Shown here: positions 7,269-16,281 of the stretch, in pieces
Layout: the number at the start of each line of letters is the position of its first letter
Numbering within the stretch: the stretch's first letter is position 1
Virus record (IMG/VR): IMGVR_UViG_3300022540_000049
Span: 1-34,604 of that record
DNA: 34,604 bases
DNA from: a virus
Reading direction: 5' to 3' (one strand)
Translations under genes and position numbers: made by a program
The notes under the pieces: model-generated
Databases searched by the model: none
What the model was told of the DNA's origin: nothing
The model's input: only the letters and a program-made list of their open reading frames with translations

Positions 7269-8789
7269 ATGGCAACTGAAACTTTCAGGGACTGGTGTAA
7301 GGAGAGTACTGCTACCACAGGTACAGGTACTATCACATTAGCTGGTGCTACAGCTGCATCATTCACTGAATTTACAGATGTCCTAGTAGATGGTGCTATT
7401 GTACCATATGCTATTATTGATGGTAATGATAGGGAAGAAGGTCTTGGTACATTTACAGCTACTGGCACATTACTGGCTAGAACTACAGTTTTGGCAACGT
7501 GGGTTAGCGGTACTTATGATGATACAGCTCCTACTGCTATTAGTTTATCTGGTAGTGCAGAAGTATATATAACTATGTCTTCTTTTCAGGCCATGAGTAG
7601 AACTGACACTAAGTTCACTAATATGCTATATAGAGACACAGCAACATTAAATGGTACAGCAATAAACGGACATGTTAACTTAGGTTCTGGTGCTTCTGTT
7701 ACTGGTACAACAGCACAGGCTTATGACTATTGTACTGTAGGTGGTGGGTTAAATGTATCAGCTATAAATCAATATGCCACAGCTAGTGGTGGTAGTAATG
7801 TATCAGCCACAGGTGCATGGGCTACTGCGTCAGGAGGCATAAGTTCTGTAGCTTCTGGTACGAGTTCGTCAGTTGGTGGAGGTAATGGTTGTGTTGCACA
7901 AGGTAGTTACTCTACAGTGCCGGGTGGTAGAGGGGGTAAAGCAGCACATACACATTCTGTTGCTATGGGTGGTGGAGCATTGACACGCGCTAATTTTGAT
8001 GTGGTCATTGGTGCTACTGATACAGGGACAGCCTCTTCAGCAAACAACACAATTCGTTTACAAGGTACAGGCGGGAATATAAAGATAGATGGAGCTGTAA
8101 CTAGTCCAGAGGCTGATTATGCTGAAATGTTTGAGTGGTATGATGGCAATCCTGATGAACAGGATAGAGTTGGTAGGTTTGTATCATTACACCAAGGTAA
8201 GATAGTACAAGGAGCTGGTAGATCAGATAAGACTGGTATCTATAATTATTTAGCATCATTATTCACTAGTCCAAATAGTTCAACATCTATAGAGATGATT
8301 GGTATTATATCTGGAACTCCTTCTATAATTGGGGATGGAGCACCTAATCATTGGAATGGCAGAAATGTTAAGGATAAATTTGGTAGAAAGAATAAATTAA
8401 AATATACAAAACATGAGTGGGTTGATTTGGATGAGGATCATATAATAGTATATGTATCTGATGCGGATGGTAAACAATATTCTGAATACCCACAATACAC
8501 ACATAAAGGTATAATAGATAATAGCATTATACCTGTAGATTCAGAGGTGGAGATTATTGAGTTCCCAGAAGTAAGTGAAGGATATAATCCAAATACACCC
8601 TACATCCCCAGATCAGAGAGACAGGAATGGGATGCTGTTGGTTTAATAGGTAAATTAGTAGTAGATAGTGCTGAACCTATAACAGTAGATTATGTAGACC
8701 CTACAGGTGATGGTAGAGCTGTTAATGGTACTAAGTACAGAGTATTAGAAGTAATTGATAATTATACAGTAAGGATATTCTTTAAGTAA
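7269..8789 (+). CDS. Tail fibre with YadA-like repeats and Peptidase_G2 autoprocessing domain
   Basis: A 506-residue fibre. The N-terminal 110 residues resemble podovirus fibre anchors. Residues about 158-221 are YadA-head-like repeats (TASGGSNVSATGAWATASGG), expected to form a trimeric left-handed roll. From about residue 281 comes ADYAEMFEWYDGNP followed by DRVGRFVSL, which is the signature of Peptidase_G2, an intramolecular chaperone domain that cuts itself off after the fibre trimer has folded (known in GA-1 gp12). The rest (to 506) is that domain plus a beta-rich end. I cannot place the exact cleavage site. It likely binds a host surface receptor. Confidence 0.75.
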   Translation: MATETFRDWCKESTATTGTGTITLAGATAASFTEFTDVLVDGAIVPYAIIDGNDREEGLGTFTATGTLLARTTVLATWVSGTYDDTAPTAISLSGSAEVYITMSSFQAMSRTDTKFTNMLYRDTATLNGTAINGHVNLGSGASVTGTTAQAYDYCTVGGGLNVSAINQYATASGGSNVSATGAWATASGGISSVASGTSSSVGGGNGCVAQGSYSTVPGGRGGKAAHTHSVAMGGGALTRANFDVVIGATDTGTASSANNTIRLQGTGGNIKIDGAVTSPEADYAEMFEWYDGNPDEQDRVGRFVSLHQGKIVQGAGRSDKTGIYNYLASLFTSPNSSTSIEMIGIISGTPSIIGDGAPNHWNGRNVKDKFGRKNKLKYTKHEWVDLDEDHIIVYVSDADGKQYSEYPQYTHKGIIDNSIIPVDSEVEIIEFPEVSEGYNPNTPYIPRSERQEWDAVGLIGKLVVDSAEPITVDYVDPTGDGRAVNGTKYRVLEVIDNYTVRIFFK

Positions 8790-8914
8790 TGTTAGGTACA
8801 GAACCTATGGCTGTAACACCTATGGCCACATTTACTCCTCCACCTGCTGTGACACCTGTAGGAACTAATAGAGGTGGTATGAGCACTATGATAAGACAGA
8901 GGAAACGAAGATAA
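8789..8914 (+). CDS. Small proline-rich ORF between fibre and next virion gene
   Basis: A 41-codon ORF starting MLGTEPMAVTP and ending in a basic tail RQRKRR. Its ATG overlaps the fibre stop (TAATG at 8787-8791) and its own stop overlaps the next ATG (TAATG at 8912-8916). It fills the only gap between the two genes exactly, which is good evidence that it is translated. Residues 10-25 are rich in P, T and V. No homologue is recognised. Confidence 0.6.
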   Translation: MLGTEPMAVTPMATFTPPPAVTPVGTNRGGMSTMIRQRKRR

Positions 8915-9426
8915 TGTCAGAGACAGGTAATCACAGCCCCAATGCAGGGTATATCCCCGGAGATCATTGGATAACATGCCAGAGATGCGGTTGTGACATA
9001 CGTAGTTCTGATGGTAGAGAAGAATGGACTGGGTTAATAGTATGTGCTAAGAAGTGTTGGGAAGCTAGACATCCACAAGATTTGGTTAGGTCTATTAAGG
9101 AGGATACAGCAGCTAAGGGATTAGTTACCTCTGATTTCAATAGATCAGGTGATGTAATAACACAACAAGATAATACGTCTCCTACACTGACAATAGGGAC
9201 AGATAACGAATTACAAGAGTGGTATACAGCATTAACTGCAAATAGAACTATTACATTTACAGCTAGTGGTGAGGACTACGATAGATTTACGATATATAGA
9301 ACAGCTGGTGGTGCATACACATTAGATGTAGGTGGACTTAAGACAATACCAGCAAGTATTAATGCAGTAGTTGAAGTTGAGTACAGAGATGGTACTTGGT
9401 TTTTATTCAACTACCATACGTTATAG
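8914..9426 (+). CDS. Virion-associated protein with N-terminal zinc-finger-like domain
   Basis: A 170-residue protein in two parts. Residues 15-60 contain CQRCGCDIRSSDGREEWTGL then VCAKKCWEARHPQD, a cysteine arrangement suggesting a bound metal; this domain recurs in phage proteins near tail genes. Residues 75-170 are a beta-rich domain with ANRTITFTASGEDYD and a final EVEYRDGTWFLFNY, like small fibre-tip or carbohydrate-contact domains. It is translationally coupled to the small ORF before it. Function unknown. Confidence 0.65.
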   Translation: MSETGNHSPNAGYIPGDHWITCQRCGCDIRSSDGREEWTGLIVCAKKCWEARHPQDLVRSIKEDTAAKGLVTSDFNRSGDVITQQDNTSPTLTIGTDNELQEWYTALTANRTITFTASGEDYDRFTIYRTAGGAYTLDVGGLKTIPASINAVVEVEYRDGTWFLFNYHTL

Positions 9427-9434
9427 GATAAGAT

Positions 9435-10148
9435 ATGTCACTTTCAGGAAGTACTAATTTTACAATGACAGCTGGTAATATAGTAACCAGAGCACTTAAG
9501 AACTGTGGTATAGGTCTTAATGGAGAGACACCTACAGCTCAAGAGACCAATGATGCCTTAGAGGATCTTAATATCCTTATGAAGGCATACTCTCCTAAAG
9601 GGCTTAAAACATACCTACAGTACACGATATCAGTTACCCTAGTAGCTAGTACTAAGAACTATTCTATAGGCCCTACAGGGGATGTGGTGGCTGATAGACC
9701 TGTAGAAATAACACAAGCATTCAGACGTAATAGTGATAATGTGGATACAGAGGTAAATCTTGTAAGTAAACAGGAGTACTTCCAATTATCAGATAAGGAC
9801 TCTTCTGGCCCACCTATTCAAATATACTATGATTATAAGCTGACTAATAGTGAGATAAACATATGGCCTGTCCCTACTACAGCTGATGCCTCTGAATACA
9901 CACTAGAGTTAATAGCTAGGAAGTCTGCTGATGATGCAGATGCTACTACAGATGATATAGAGTTTCCTCAAGAATGGTATAGGGCTTTAATCTGGAACTT
10001 AACAGAAGAGGTTATGGAATCATATGACCTACCTGATAGTAAGCAAAGACGTATAAAAGCTAAAGCTAAGAATACACTTAAGGATGCAGAGGGTATGGAT
10101 AAAGGCTCTAATACCTCAGTATACTTCCAACCTACAAGGAGAATATAG
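9435..10148 (+). CDS. P22 gp4-like tail accessory factor (portal-binding)
   Basis: A 237-residue, mostly helical protein with the features of the P22 gp4 family, which binds below the portal and closes the DNA channel after packaging. The start MTAGNIVTRALKNCGIGLNG and the segment ALEDLNILMKAYSPKGLKTY are typical of this group, as is the end FPQEWYRALIWNLTEEVM. The length is longer than P22 gp4 (166) but normal for its marine relatives. It is followed by a spike gene and the gp10-like gene, matching P22-type tails. Confidence 0.8.
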   Translation: MSLSGSTNFTMTAGNIVTRALKNCGIGLNGETPTAQETNDALEDLNILMKAYSPKGLKTYLQYTISVTLVASTKNYSIGPTGDVVADRPVEITQAFRRNSDNVDTEVNLVSKQEYFQLSDKDSSGPPIQIYYDYKLTNSEINIWPVPTTADASEYTLELIARKSADDADATTDDIEFPQEWYRALIWNLTEEVMESYDLPDSKQRRIKAKAKNTLKDAEGMDKGSNTSVYFQPTRRI

Positions 10149-11777
10149 ATGACAGTTGCTATACACGGTTATCCTGTCTTTAAATACTTCTTACCAGCTA
10201 CGAATACACTAGCTGTAGGTGCTAAGTTGTTTACTTATGAAGTAGGTACTACAACTAAGAAGACTGCATATAAAGATTTTGATAAGAATACCTCACATAC
10301 GAACCCTATCATCCTAGATGCTAATGGTGAGGTTCCTACCGCTTTATGGCTGGATGGTAAGTATAAGTTAGTACTTGCGCCCTCTAACGATACTGATCCT
10401 CCAGCCTCCCCATATTGGACTATTGATGATGTAGGTGATGAAGACCTTACAGCCTCAGTAGCCGGTGTAAGTAATAAGATACCTAATGGATCATTTGAGA
10501 TAGATACGTCTGGTGATGGTGTTCCTGATAATTGGTCATTAACTGCTGGTACAGGTAACACTTTAGTTATTGATACAGCCTCTCAGATACATGGAGACAC
10601 CTCTCTTAAGTTCACAATAACTAGTGCTAATACAGCAGATGCTATTACAGATTTCTTTGAGGTACAAGAGGGTGTACAAGAGATACTAAGGTTCTCTTTG
10701 AAGGCTAGTGCTGTAGATGCTAATATTATAGTACGTCTTAAATGGTATACAGATGCTCAGGTATTTGTATCTAATACAGATGTATACTCAGATAGTGCTG
10801 CTAATCCTACATCTTGGACTGATAAAGGATATTTATATACCCCCCCTAGTACAGCTAGATTTGCTAAGTTACAGATATTAGTAGCTACTACAGGTAAGAC
10901 TGTTAATATAGATAACTTTAGGACTGCCCCTATAGATGATCATGATATCCCTAGAACTGTAACTGGGGAATGGATCATAGGCGGGGTATCTGCCAGTAAT
11001 TTACTAGATAAAAGTGCTGCTGAGGTAGTATCTGGTCAGTGGGGTTTTACCGCAAGTGTAAAAGGTTTAGGTGGTAATTGGTTAATATCTCCTGATGGAG
11101 AAGATATAACACCTGCTCATGGCCTTGTTCTTAATAGAAATTCCAGTGGGGCTATATATACTCAGTATGTAAATAATGACACAGGGGTAGCGTCAACTAA
11201 TGGATTTCTAGTTGGGATAACTGCTTCTGAGGAGGCATGGATATACAATATTCACAATAGTGATATGGTGTTTTTAACTAATGATAAAGAGGAAATGAGA
11301 CTCCCATCTGCTGGTAGAGGTCTCATACTAGGAATACCAGCAGGGTTAGGCAAGGGAAATGGAACTGTAAATGCTGCTAATGGGTTTTATGATGACGGGG
11401 TTAGGATCAAAAGAACTGTAAATGATGAGTATACAACTAGTGGGACGACTGCTTCAATTGCGGGAGGCGCTCAGGTAGGTGCAACAATAACACATGGTTT
11501 AGGTACTGATGATGTTATGGTAGATATTCAAGCTAAAATAGATAACGCCACCTATGACGGACGATGGATGGTCATGGCAAGTATACCATCTGGGACTACC
11601 AACAATCCATACAATATATCAATACTAGGGTCAGATGCAGCTAGTGGTGCTAATTTTCCACCAGCTTCTATAATACATAATCCGTCAACTGGGACAATAT
11701 CGTTGACATTTGATAATGTAGGGACGGTGTCTGCGACATGTTCATATAGGGTACGCGTCTATAAGAGGTCTGTATAA
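10149..11777 (+). CDS. Tailspike-like protein with head-binding domain and lectin-like module
   Basis: A 542-residue adsorption protein. Residues 1-95 are a head-binding domain: YPVFKYFLPATNTLAVGAKL, then NPIILDANGEVPTALWLDG and YKLVL, as in podovirus tailspikes. Residues about 115-265 (NGSFEIDTSGDGVPDNWS onwards, ending KTVNIDNFRTAPIDD) resemble a galactose-binding-fold carbohydrate module of the CBM4/9/22 type. The C-terminal half (270-542) is beta-rich without an obvious lyase or hydrolase signature. AAGGAG precedes ATG 10149. Its place between the gp4- and gp10-like genes differs from P22, where the spike gene lies far away. Confidence 0.72.
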   Translation: MTVAIHGYPVFKYFLPATNTLAVGAKLFTYEVGTTTKKTAYKDFDKNTSHTNPIILDANGEVPTALWLDGKYKLVLAPSNDTDPPASPYWTIDDVGDEDLTASVAGVSNKIPNGSFEIDTSGDGVPDNWSLTAGTGNTLVIDTASQIHGDTSLKFTITSANTADAITDFFEVQEGVQEILRFSLKASAVDANIIVRLKWYTDAQVFVSNTDVYSDSAANPTSWTDKGYLYTPPSTARFAKLQILVATTGKTVNIDNFRTAPIDDHDIPRTVTGEWIIGGVSASNLLDKSAAEVVSGQWGFTASVKGLGGNWLISPDGEDITPAHGLVLNRNSSGAIYTQYVNNDTGVASTNGFLVGITASEEAWIYNIHNSDMVFLTNDKEEMRLPSAGRGLILGIPAGLGKGNGTVNAANGFYDDGVRIKRTVNDEYTTSGTTASIAGGAQVGATITHGLGTDDVMVDIQAKIDNATYDGRWMVMASIPSGTTNNPYNISILGSDAASGANFPPASIIHNPSTGTISLTFDNVGTVSATCSYRVRVYKRSV

Positions 11778-13228
11778 TGGCTAGAATCCCACTAAATGGT
11801 CAATCATATGAGGGTATGTCTATTGACGCTAACTTCCAGAGAACTGTAAACTGGTATCCAGAGAGCGACCCTACAGGTAAGGATAGTATACCACTATACC
11901 CTACTCCGGGTCTTATAAACTTTACTACAGCTGGTAGTGGCCCTGTAAGGGCCTGTATAGTGTTATCTGACTTAGTGTATGTGATATCATCAGATGGCTT
12001 CTATAGTGTCACTACGGCAGGCTCAGTAACGAATATAGGCACTATCACTACTACCTCTGGTAGAGTAGAGATGGCTCACAATGGTGATGAGATAATTATA
12101 GTAGATGGTACACAGGGAGCACACTACAAATTAAGTACTACTACGTTTACAGCGGATCTAAATAGTGTAGATGCTGACTTCCCAAAAGTAGCCACAACAA
12201 TATCCTTCTTAGATACATACTTTATAGTCAATGACCCTGCAAATACTAATGGAGCTAGTGTACCGGGTGCATTCTTTATATCAGGTATCTATGATGGTTT
12301 AACATGGGCTGCATTGGATTATGATGTAGCAGAGAGATCATGGGATCAGATAGAAGCAATAAGAACAGCCAATGGTCAACTATGGTTAATAGGGGAAGAT
12401 TCATCTGAGGTATGGTGGCATTCAGGTAATGCTGACTTCCCATTTGAGAGAATACCATCAGCTGTAATAGAGTATGGTACATCAGCAGGACATACAGTAT
12501 CCGAAGCTGATAATACACTAGTATTCTTATCTAGTAGTGATAGGGGTGCAGGACAGATACTACAGACTCAAGGGCATGGTACACCAAGAAAGATATCACA
12601 TGATGGATTAGATGATAAATTACATAACTATACATTGGGTGATAGTTTCTCCTTTGTATTTCAGTGGAAGGGGCATACATTCTGTGTATTCACATTTCCT
12701 ACATCAAATAAGACATGGGTATATGATCTAAGCACAGGTCTATGGTTTCAGTGGTCTACAGATGGTGATGATAGTAGACATATAAGTAATTCATACATAT
12801 ACTTCAATAATAAACACTATGTTGGATCTAGAGTGGATGGTACTATATATGAATTATCAGATGTAACATACGATGATGATGGTACAGCTATAACAAGATT
12901 AAGGCAATCCCCTCATCTACACTTTCAAGGTAAGGTTGGATGGATAAGGGCAATAGAGGCTATATTAGAGCAAGGTGTTGCTAATGGAGCAGTAGCCGAT
13001 CCTCAGATGATGTTACAGTGGTCTAAGGATAGAGGGCATACATGGAACAGTGAACAGTGGAGAAGTGTATTAGGGTCTACTGGAGAGTACAGTAAGGCTA
13101 GTACATGGAGAAGAATAGGTAGAACAGAGGATATCATATTTAGGTTTAAGATGACTGATGCTGTTAAGGGTGTATTGATAGGTGCGTATATGGATGTATC
13201 TGGAGTAGGTGACTTAGAGGTTAGCTAG
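11777..13228 (+). CDS. P22 gp10-like packaged-DNA stabilisation protein
   Basis: A 483-residue protein of the P22 gp10 tail accessory family (P22 gp10 is 472 residues), which forms the hexameric part of the tail hub below gp4. The N-terminus ARIPLNGQSYEGMSIDANFQ with RTVNWYPESD is characteristic, as is the repeated beta-propeller-like blade pattern (for example TWVYDLSTGLWFQWSTDGDD, about residues 313-332). It starts with an ATG overlapping the spike stop (TAATG). With the gp4-like gene it shows the phage has a short tail of P22 type. Confidence 0.85.
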   Translation: MARIPLNGQSYEGMSIDANFQRTVNWYPESDPTGKDSIPLYPTPGLINFTTAGSGPVRACIVLSDLVYVISSDGFYSVTTAGSVTNIGTITTTSGRVEMAHNGDEIIIVDGTQGAHYKLSTTTFTADLNSVDADFPKVATTISFLDTYFIVNDPANTNGASVPGAFFISGIYDGLTWAALDYDVAERSWDQIEAIRTANGQLWLIGEDSSEVWWHSGNADFPFERIPSAVIEYGTSAGHTVSEADNTLVFLSSSDRGAGQILQTQGHGTPRKISHDGLDDKLHNYTLGDSFSFVFQWKGHTFCVFTFPTSNKTWVYDLSTGLWFQWSTDGDDSRHISNSYIYFNNKHYVGSRVDGTIYELSDVTYDDDGTAITRLRQSPHLHFQGKVGWIRAIEAILEQGVANGAVADPQMMLQWSKDRGHTWNSEQWRSVLGSTGEYSKASTWRRIGRTEDIIFRFKMTDAVKGVLIGAYMDVSGVGDLEVS

Positions 13229-13308
13229 TATAGTAACATAGGGAAGTATTCATCAGCAGTAGAAGCAATAGCCTATGGATATGTTACAGTATACTCCATC
13301 ACCCCCGA

Positions 13309-13332
13309 AAGACTATGGTTTCTTATAGTCTT
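13309..13332 (+). terminator. Hairpin in a 209-base intergenic gap, possible terminator
   Basis: AAGACTAT (13309-13316) pairs with ATAGTCTT (13325-13332). Two extra G-T pairs leave a four-base loop, TTTC. A T-rich tract begins eight bases later. The gap 13229-13437 holds no convincing ORF. It also contains a TATAAC and a TATAAT close to the ATG at 13438, which might serve a promoter for the ejection-protein genes, but no -35 box is clear. Confidence 0.5.
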
Positions 13333-13437
13333 GAAGGTTCTTTTATTATCTTCTCTAACAACTATATAAAGAATATTAGACAACAGAAACAGCAAATAGT
13401 TCAATTTATTTTCTTATAACAGGTATAAGTATAATTA

Positions 13438-13809
13438 ATGTCACATAGAAGAACAGCAAGTAGATTACCATTAGAGCAACCATTACTTATGGAAGAGCAA
13501 GTAGAAGCTACTTGGGCTAAGTGGTTTACTACTATATCTGATAATACATATAGGTATGATAAGTATGAAGTAGATATTAATGTTACTAGTGTGCCTGCAA
13601 ATAGTACATCAGAACAAACAATAAGTTTAAATGGGGTAGCTACTAATGATTTTGTTACGATTAGTAAACCATCACACACTACGGGATTAGGCATAGTCAA
13701 TGTGAGAGTATCAGCGAAAGATACAGTAGCTATAACATTTATGAATACAACTGGATCAACTATAGATCCCGGATCAGAGATATACACTATAAAAGTGGAG
13801 AAGATATAG
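13438..13809 (+). CDS. Small virion protein ahead of the ejection proteins
   Basis: A 123-residue protein with a helical N-terminus (MSHRRTASRLPLEQPLLMEE, 1-20; then about 20-40) and a beta-rich C-terminal domain (45-123) containing TFMNTTGSTIDPGSEIYTIKV. The small beta domain looks like ones found at tips of tail needles and short fibres. There is no signal peptide. It starts a new group after the intergenic hairpin, and its end is followed directly by the next ATG. A tail-tip role is possible but not shown. Confidence 0.6.
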   Translation: MSHRRTASRLPLEQPLLMEEQVEATWAKWFTTISDNTYRYDKYEVDINVTSVPANSTSEQTISLNGVATNDFVTISKPSHTTGLGIVNVRVSAKDTVAITFMNTTGSTIDPGSEIYTIKVEKI

Positions 13810-15078
13810 ATGGGAATTAAAGCTAAGATGGAAGAGATTAGAGCTTCTGCTATAGAGGAGAAGGAGTATGCTGATAAGTTGCCTGCTCTTAAAGAGGAAT
13901 ATGCCTCTCTAGCTGTTGATGATCCTAGAAAGAAGGAACTTCATGGAGAACTATCTACATATGCTGCTAAATTTGAGTCTGAGATGGGTCATTTTGCAGG
14001 TGGTAAACTTACTGGAGATATGTATACCAAAGCAAAAGAAGGTTTAGGTCTAGGAGAGGAATTCTTTGAGGGGTCTCCTGAGTATAAGGCTGAGATTGGA
14101 AAGTATGAACAGTTAGGATATATAGAGAAGAAGATTGAACAAGGTATTACTGGTTCTAAAGAGGAATTAGATAAGTCTCTAGAAGCAATAGGCAGAGGTG
14201 CTGAGGGAGCTGCTGGTGAGTATACCGCTGGTGAGAAGAAGTTAACTGATATAGCTATAGCTGGTGGAGAGGATATTACAGAGGCAGCTGGTCGTGGTGC
14301 TACTGCCATGAAGGATGCCTATACAGAGGGCATGGATAAGGCTGGTACTCTTCTAGACCCATATGTTACGGCTGGTACTTCTGCTCTAGAGAAACAACAA
14401 ACATTACTAGGTATTGGTGAGGGTGGTATGGAGGGTGCTCAAGCAGCACTAGAAGGTACTCCCGGATATCAATTCAACCTACAACAAGGTCTTAAGGGAA
14501 TACAAGCTGGTGCTGCTGCTAGAGGTGGTACACTAGGGGGTAGAGCACTTAAGGAGCTACAAACTAGAGGAGCTGGTATAGCTTCTGGTACATATAATAC
14601 TACTTTAGCCCAATTAGGACAAGTATCTGGTATGGGTATGCAGGCTGGTACTACACTAGCTGGAATAGGTATGGCAGGTGCTCAAGGTATTGCAGGAGCT
14701 GAGAGATTTGGGGCTACTGGTGCTATGCAAGGAGCACAGTTTGGTGCTACTGGACAGATGCAAGCTACTCAATGGGGTGCAGGCGGTAGGGCAGGTGCTC
14801 AATTACAGCAAGGTGCAGCTGAGGCAAGTGTATATGGGCAACAAGCTAGTACAGTAGCTAATTTATATGGTGGACAAGCCACAACAGGCACACAAATAGG
14901 TATGCAAGCTACTCAATCCCAAATAGGTATGCAAATGCAAAGAATGGAGGCTGATTTAGCTAGAGAGATGGCTGATTGGCAAGCTGGACAAAGTATGTTT
15001 GGTGATATGTTAGGGTTAGCTGGTAATGTTTTCGGTGGGCCAGTTGGTGGTAAAATAGTTGAAGGGATATTGGGATAG
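13810..15078 (+). CDS. DNA-ejection (internal virion) protein, Gly/Ala/Gln-rich
   Basis: A 422-residue protein. Residues 1-130 are charged and helical with coiled-coil character. Residues 130-370 are rich in G, A, Q and T, with the segment PGYQFNLQQGLKGIQAGAA then RGGTLGGRALKELQTRGAGI (about 217-256), a pattern common in the DNA-transfer proteins of P22-like phages. A hydrophobic glycine-rich end MFGDMLGLAGNVFGGPVGG closes it. Such proteins leave the capsid with the genome and form a channel through the cell envelope. Position before two more ejection-type genes agrees. Confidence 0.7.
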   Translation: MGIKAKMEEIRASAIEEKEYADKLPALKEEYASLAVDDPRKKELHGELSTYAAKFESEMGHFAGGKLTGDMYTKAKEGLGLGEEFFEGSPEYKAEIGKYEQLGYIEKKIEQGITGSKEELDKSLEAIGRGAEGAAGEYTAGEKKLTDIAIAGGEDITEAAGRGATAMKDAYTEGMDKAGTLLDPYVTAGTSALEKQQTLLGIGEGGMEGAQAALEGTPGYQFNLQQGLKGIQAGAAARGGTLGGRALKELQTRGAGIASGTYNTTLAQLGQVSGMGMQAGTTLAGIGMAGAQGIAGAERFGATGAMQGAQFGATGQMQATQWGAGGRAGAQLQQGAAEASVYGQQASTVANLYGGQATTGTQIGMQATQSQIGMQMQRMEADLAREMADWQAGQSMFGDMLGLAGNVFGGPVGGKIVEGILG

Positions 15079-15088
15079 GAGCGCAATT

Positions 15089-16279
15089 ATGAGTATGGCA
15101 GATATTATAATGCAGGGAACTGCAAGAGGTTTAGAGTCAAGATCTAGAGGTATGGCTCAACTTGGGGCTGGTATATCAAGAGGCATGGGTGAGTACACCC
15201 GTCAGAAAGAGAGGGATGAAGACCAAGCTATTAAAAGCAAGGAGTGGGAAGTAAAGAAAAGATTTATGAATGCTCAGGCTGATGCTCAAGAGACATCCGC
15301 TAAAGTAGCCAGATCTAACCTAACAGAACAAACTACTTATAAAGCTAATTTACAATATGCAGCTGATAAAGGACTAACAGATGCACAGACTGTTGATTAT
15401 ATGAATAAACATGGTAGTGCTAACCTATCTAATCAGTGGCTAAAAGGTAAAGAAGAGAATGATTCTACCTTATTAGCTCAAGAGACTACTAGACTAGATG
15501 CAATAGATAGACGTAGAAAGACGATACAACAAAACTTTGCCTCTGTAAAGAGTGAGGATGAGTTTAATCAAGCACTGGCCTATACTACAAAGCAATTGGG
15601 TAAGAACCCATTAGAGGGTCAAGAAGGGTCTTGGCAGGAACAACATAAGATGCTTATGGGTAATATGGGAACTATGGAGCAACTTACTAAGACTAAGAAT
15701 GAAGCATTACGTGTAAAGAATAGAACTGACATAGAGAAGAAGGTCGATGCTGTAAAGAATGCACATAAGAGTAAAGATGCACAAATGATTGAGGCTACTG
15801 AGAGGGATTTAGAGAACTCTTATAAGAGGAAAGCTGCATTAACACATCAAGAAGAGATGAAGTTAAGAGATAAGAGAGCAGAGGCTAATGAGGCATACTC
15901 TAATAATGCTGATACAATACTAGATGCATACTTAGGACAGGAATCATTTGGTGGAATAGATGCTATGTCAGAGGGTTATGATATTGTAGCTCAACACCTC
16001 ATTAAGCAACAGGAAGCTGGATGGGAACCTGCAAGAACAAAGAAATGGTTAGAGGGTTTTGTAACTATGGAAGTAGATAAAGATCCAACTTGGGGTACAT
16101 TGTTTAATGGCCCACCTAAGATAGTTATAAGTGAATTTGCACCAGATCCAGTCAGTATGACCAGTGGTGATGTGCATTCTATGGCTAAACAAGCACAGGA
16201 GGCTTCTGAGGTTAAAGGTGCTGATGAGTATGAATATAAGATGGTTGATGGTAAGCGAATGAGACGTAAGGTTAAATAA
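15089..16279 (+). CDS. Probable second DNA-ejection protein, helical
   Basis: A 396-residue, strongly helical protein rich in K, E, Q and A, opening MSMADIIMQGTARGLESRSR and followed by a long charged coiled-coil region. ATG 15089 is preferred to an upstream TTG in the same frame because AGGAG lies seven bases before it and because the TTG overlaps the previous gene. It lies between the two other ejection candidates, as P22 gp7, gp20 and gp16 do. No enzymatic motif is seen, so the role is inferred from order and composition. Confidence 0.62.
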   Translation: MSMADIIMQGTARGLESRSRGMAQLGAGISRGMGEYTRQKERDEDQAIKSKEWEVKKRFMNAQADAQETSAKVARSNLTEQTTYKANLQYAADKGLTDAQTVDYMNKHGSANLSNQWLKGKEENDSTLLAQETTRLDAIDRRRKTIQQNFASVKSEDEFNQALAYTTKQLGKNPLEGQEGSWQEQHKMLMGNMGTMEQLTKTKNEALRVKNRTDIEKKVDAVKNAHKSKDAQMIEATERDLENSYKRKAALTHQEEMKLRDKRAEANEAYSNNADTILDAYLGQESFGGIDAMSEGYDIVAQHLIKQQEAGWEPARTKKWLEGFVTMEVDKDPTWGTLFNGPPKIVISEFAPDPVSMTSGDVHSMAKQAQEASEVKGADEYEYKMVDGKRMRRKVK

Positions 16280-16281
16280 CT

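Noticed and set aside
13399-13411. A 13-base string, AGTTCAATTTATT, is found here and again near 31397, both outside genes, and might be a shared promoter.
   Set aside because: In an AT-rich 34 kb sequence several repeated 13-mers are expected by chance, and the two copies have opposite orientation relative to the genes they precede.
14500-14960. Gly-Ala-Gln-rich stretch suggesting DNA repeats or a CRISPR-like array.
   Set aside because: The repetition is at the protein composition level only; there are no regular identical DNA repeats with spacers.
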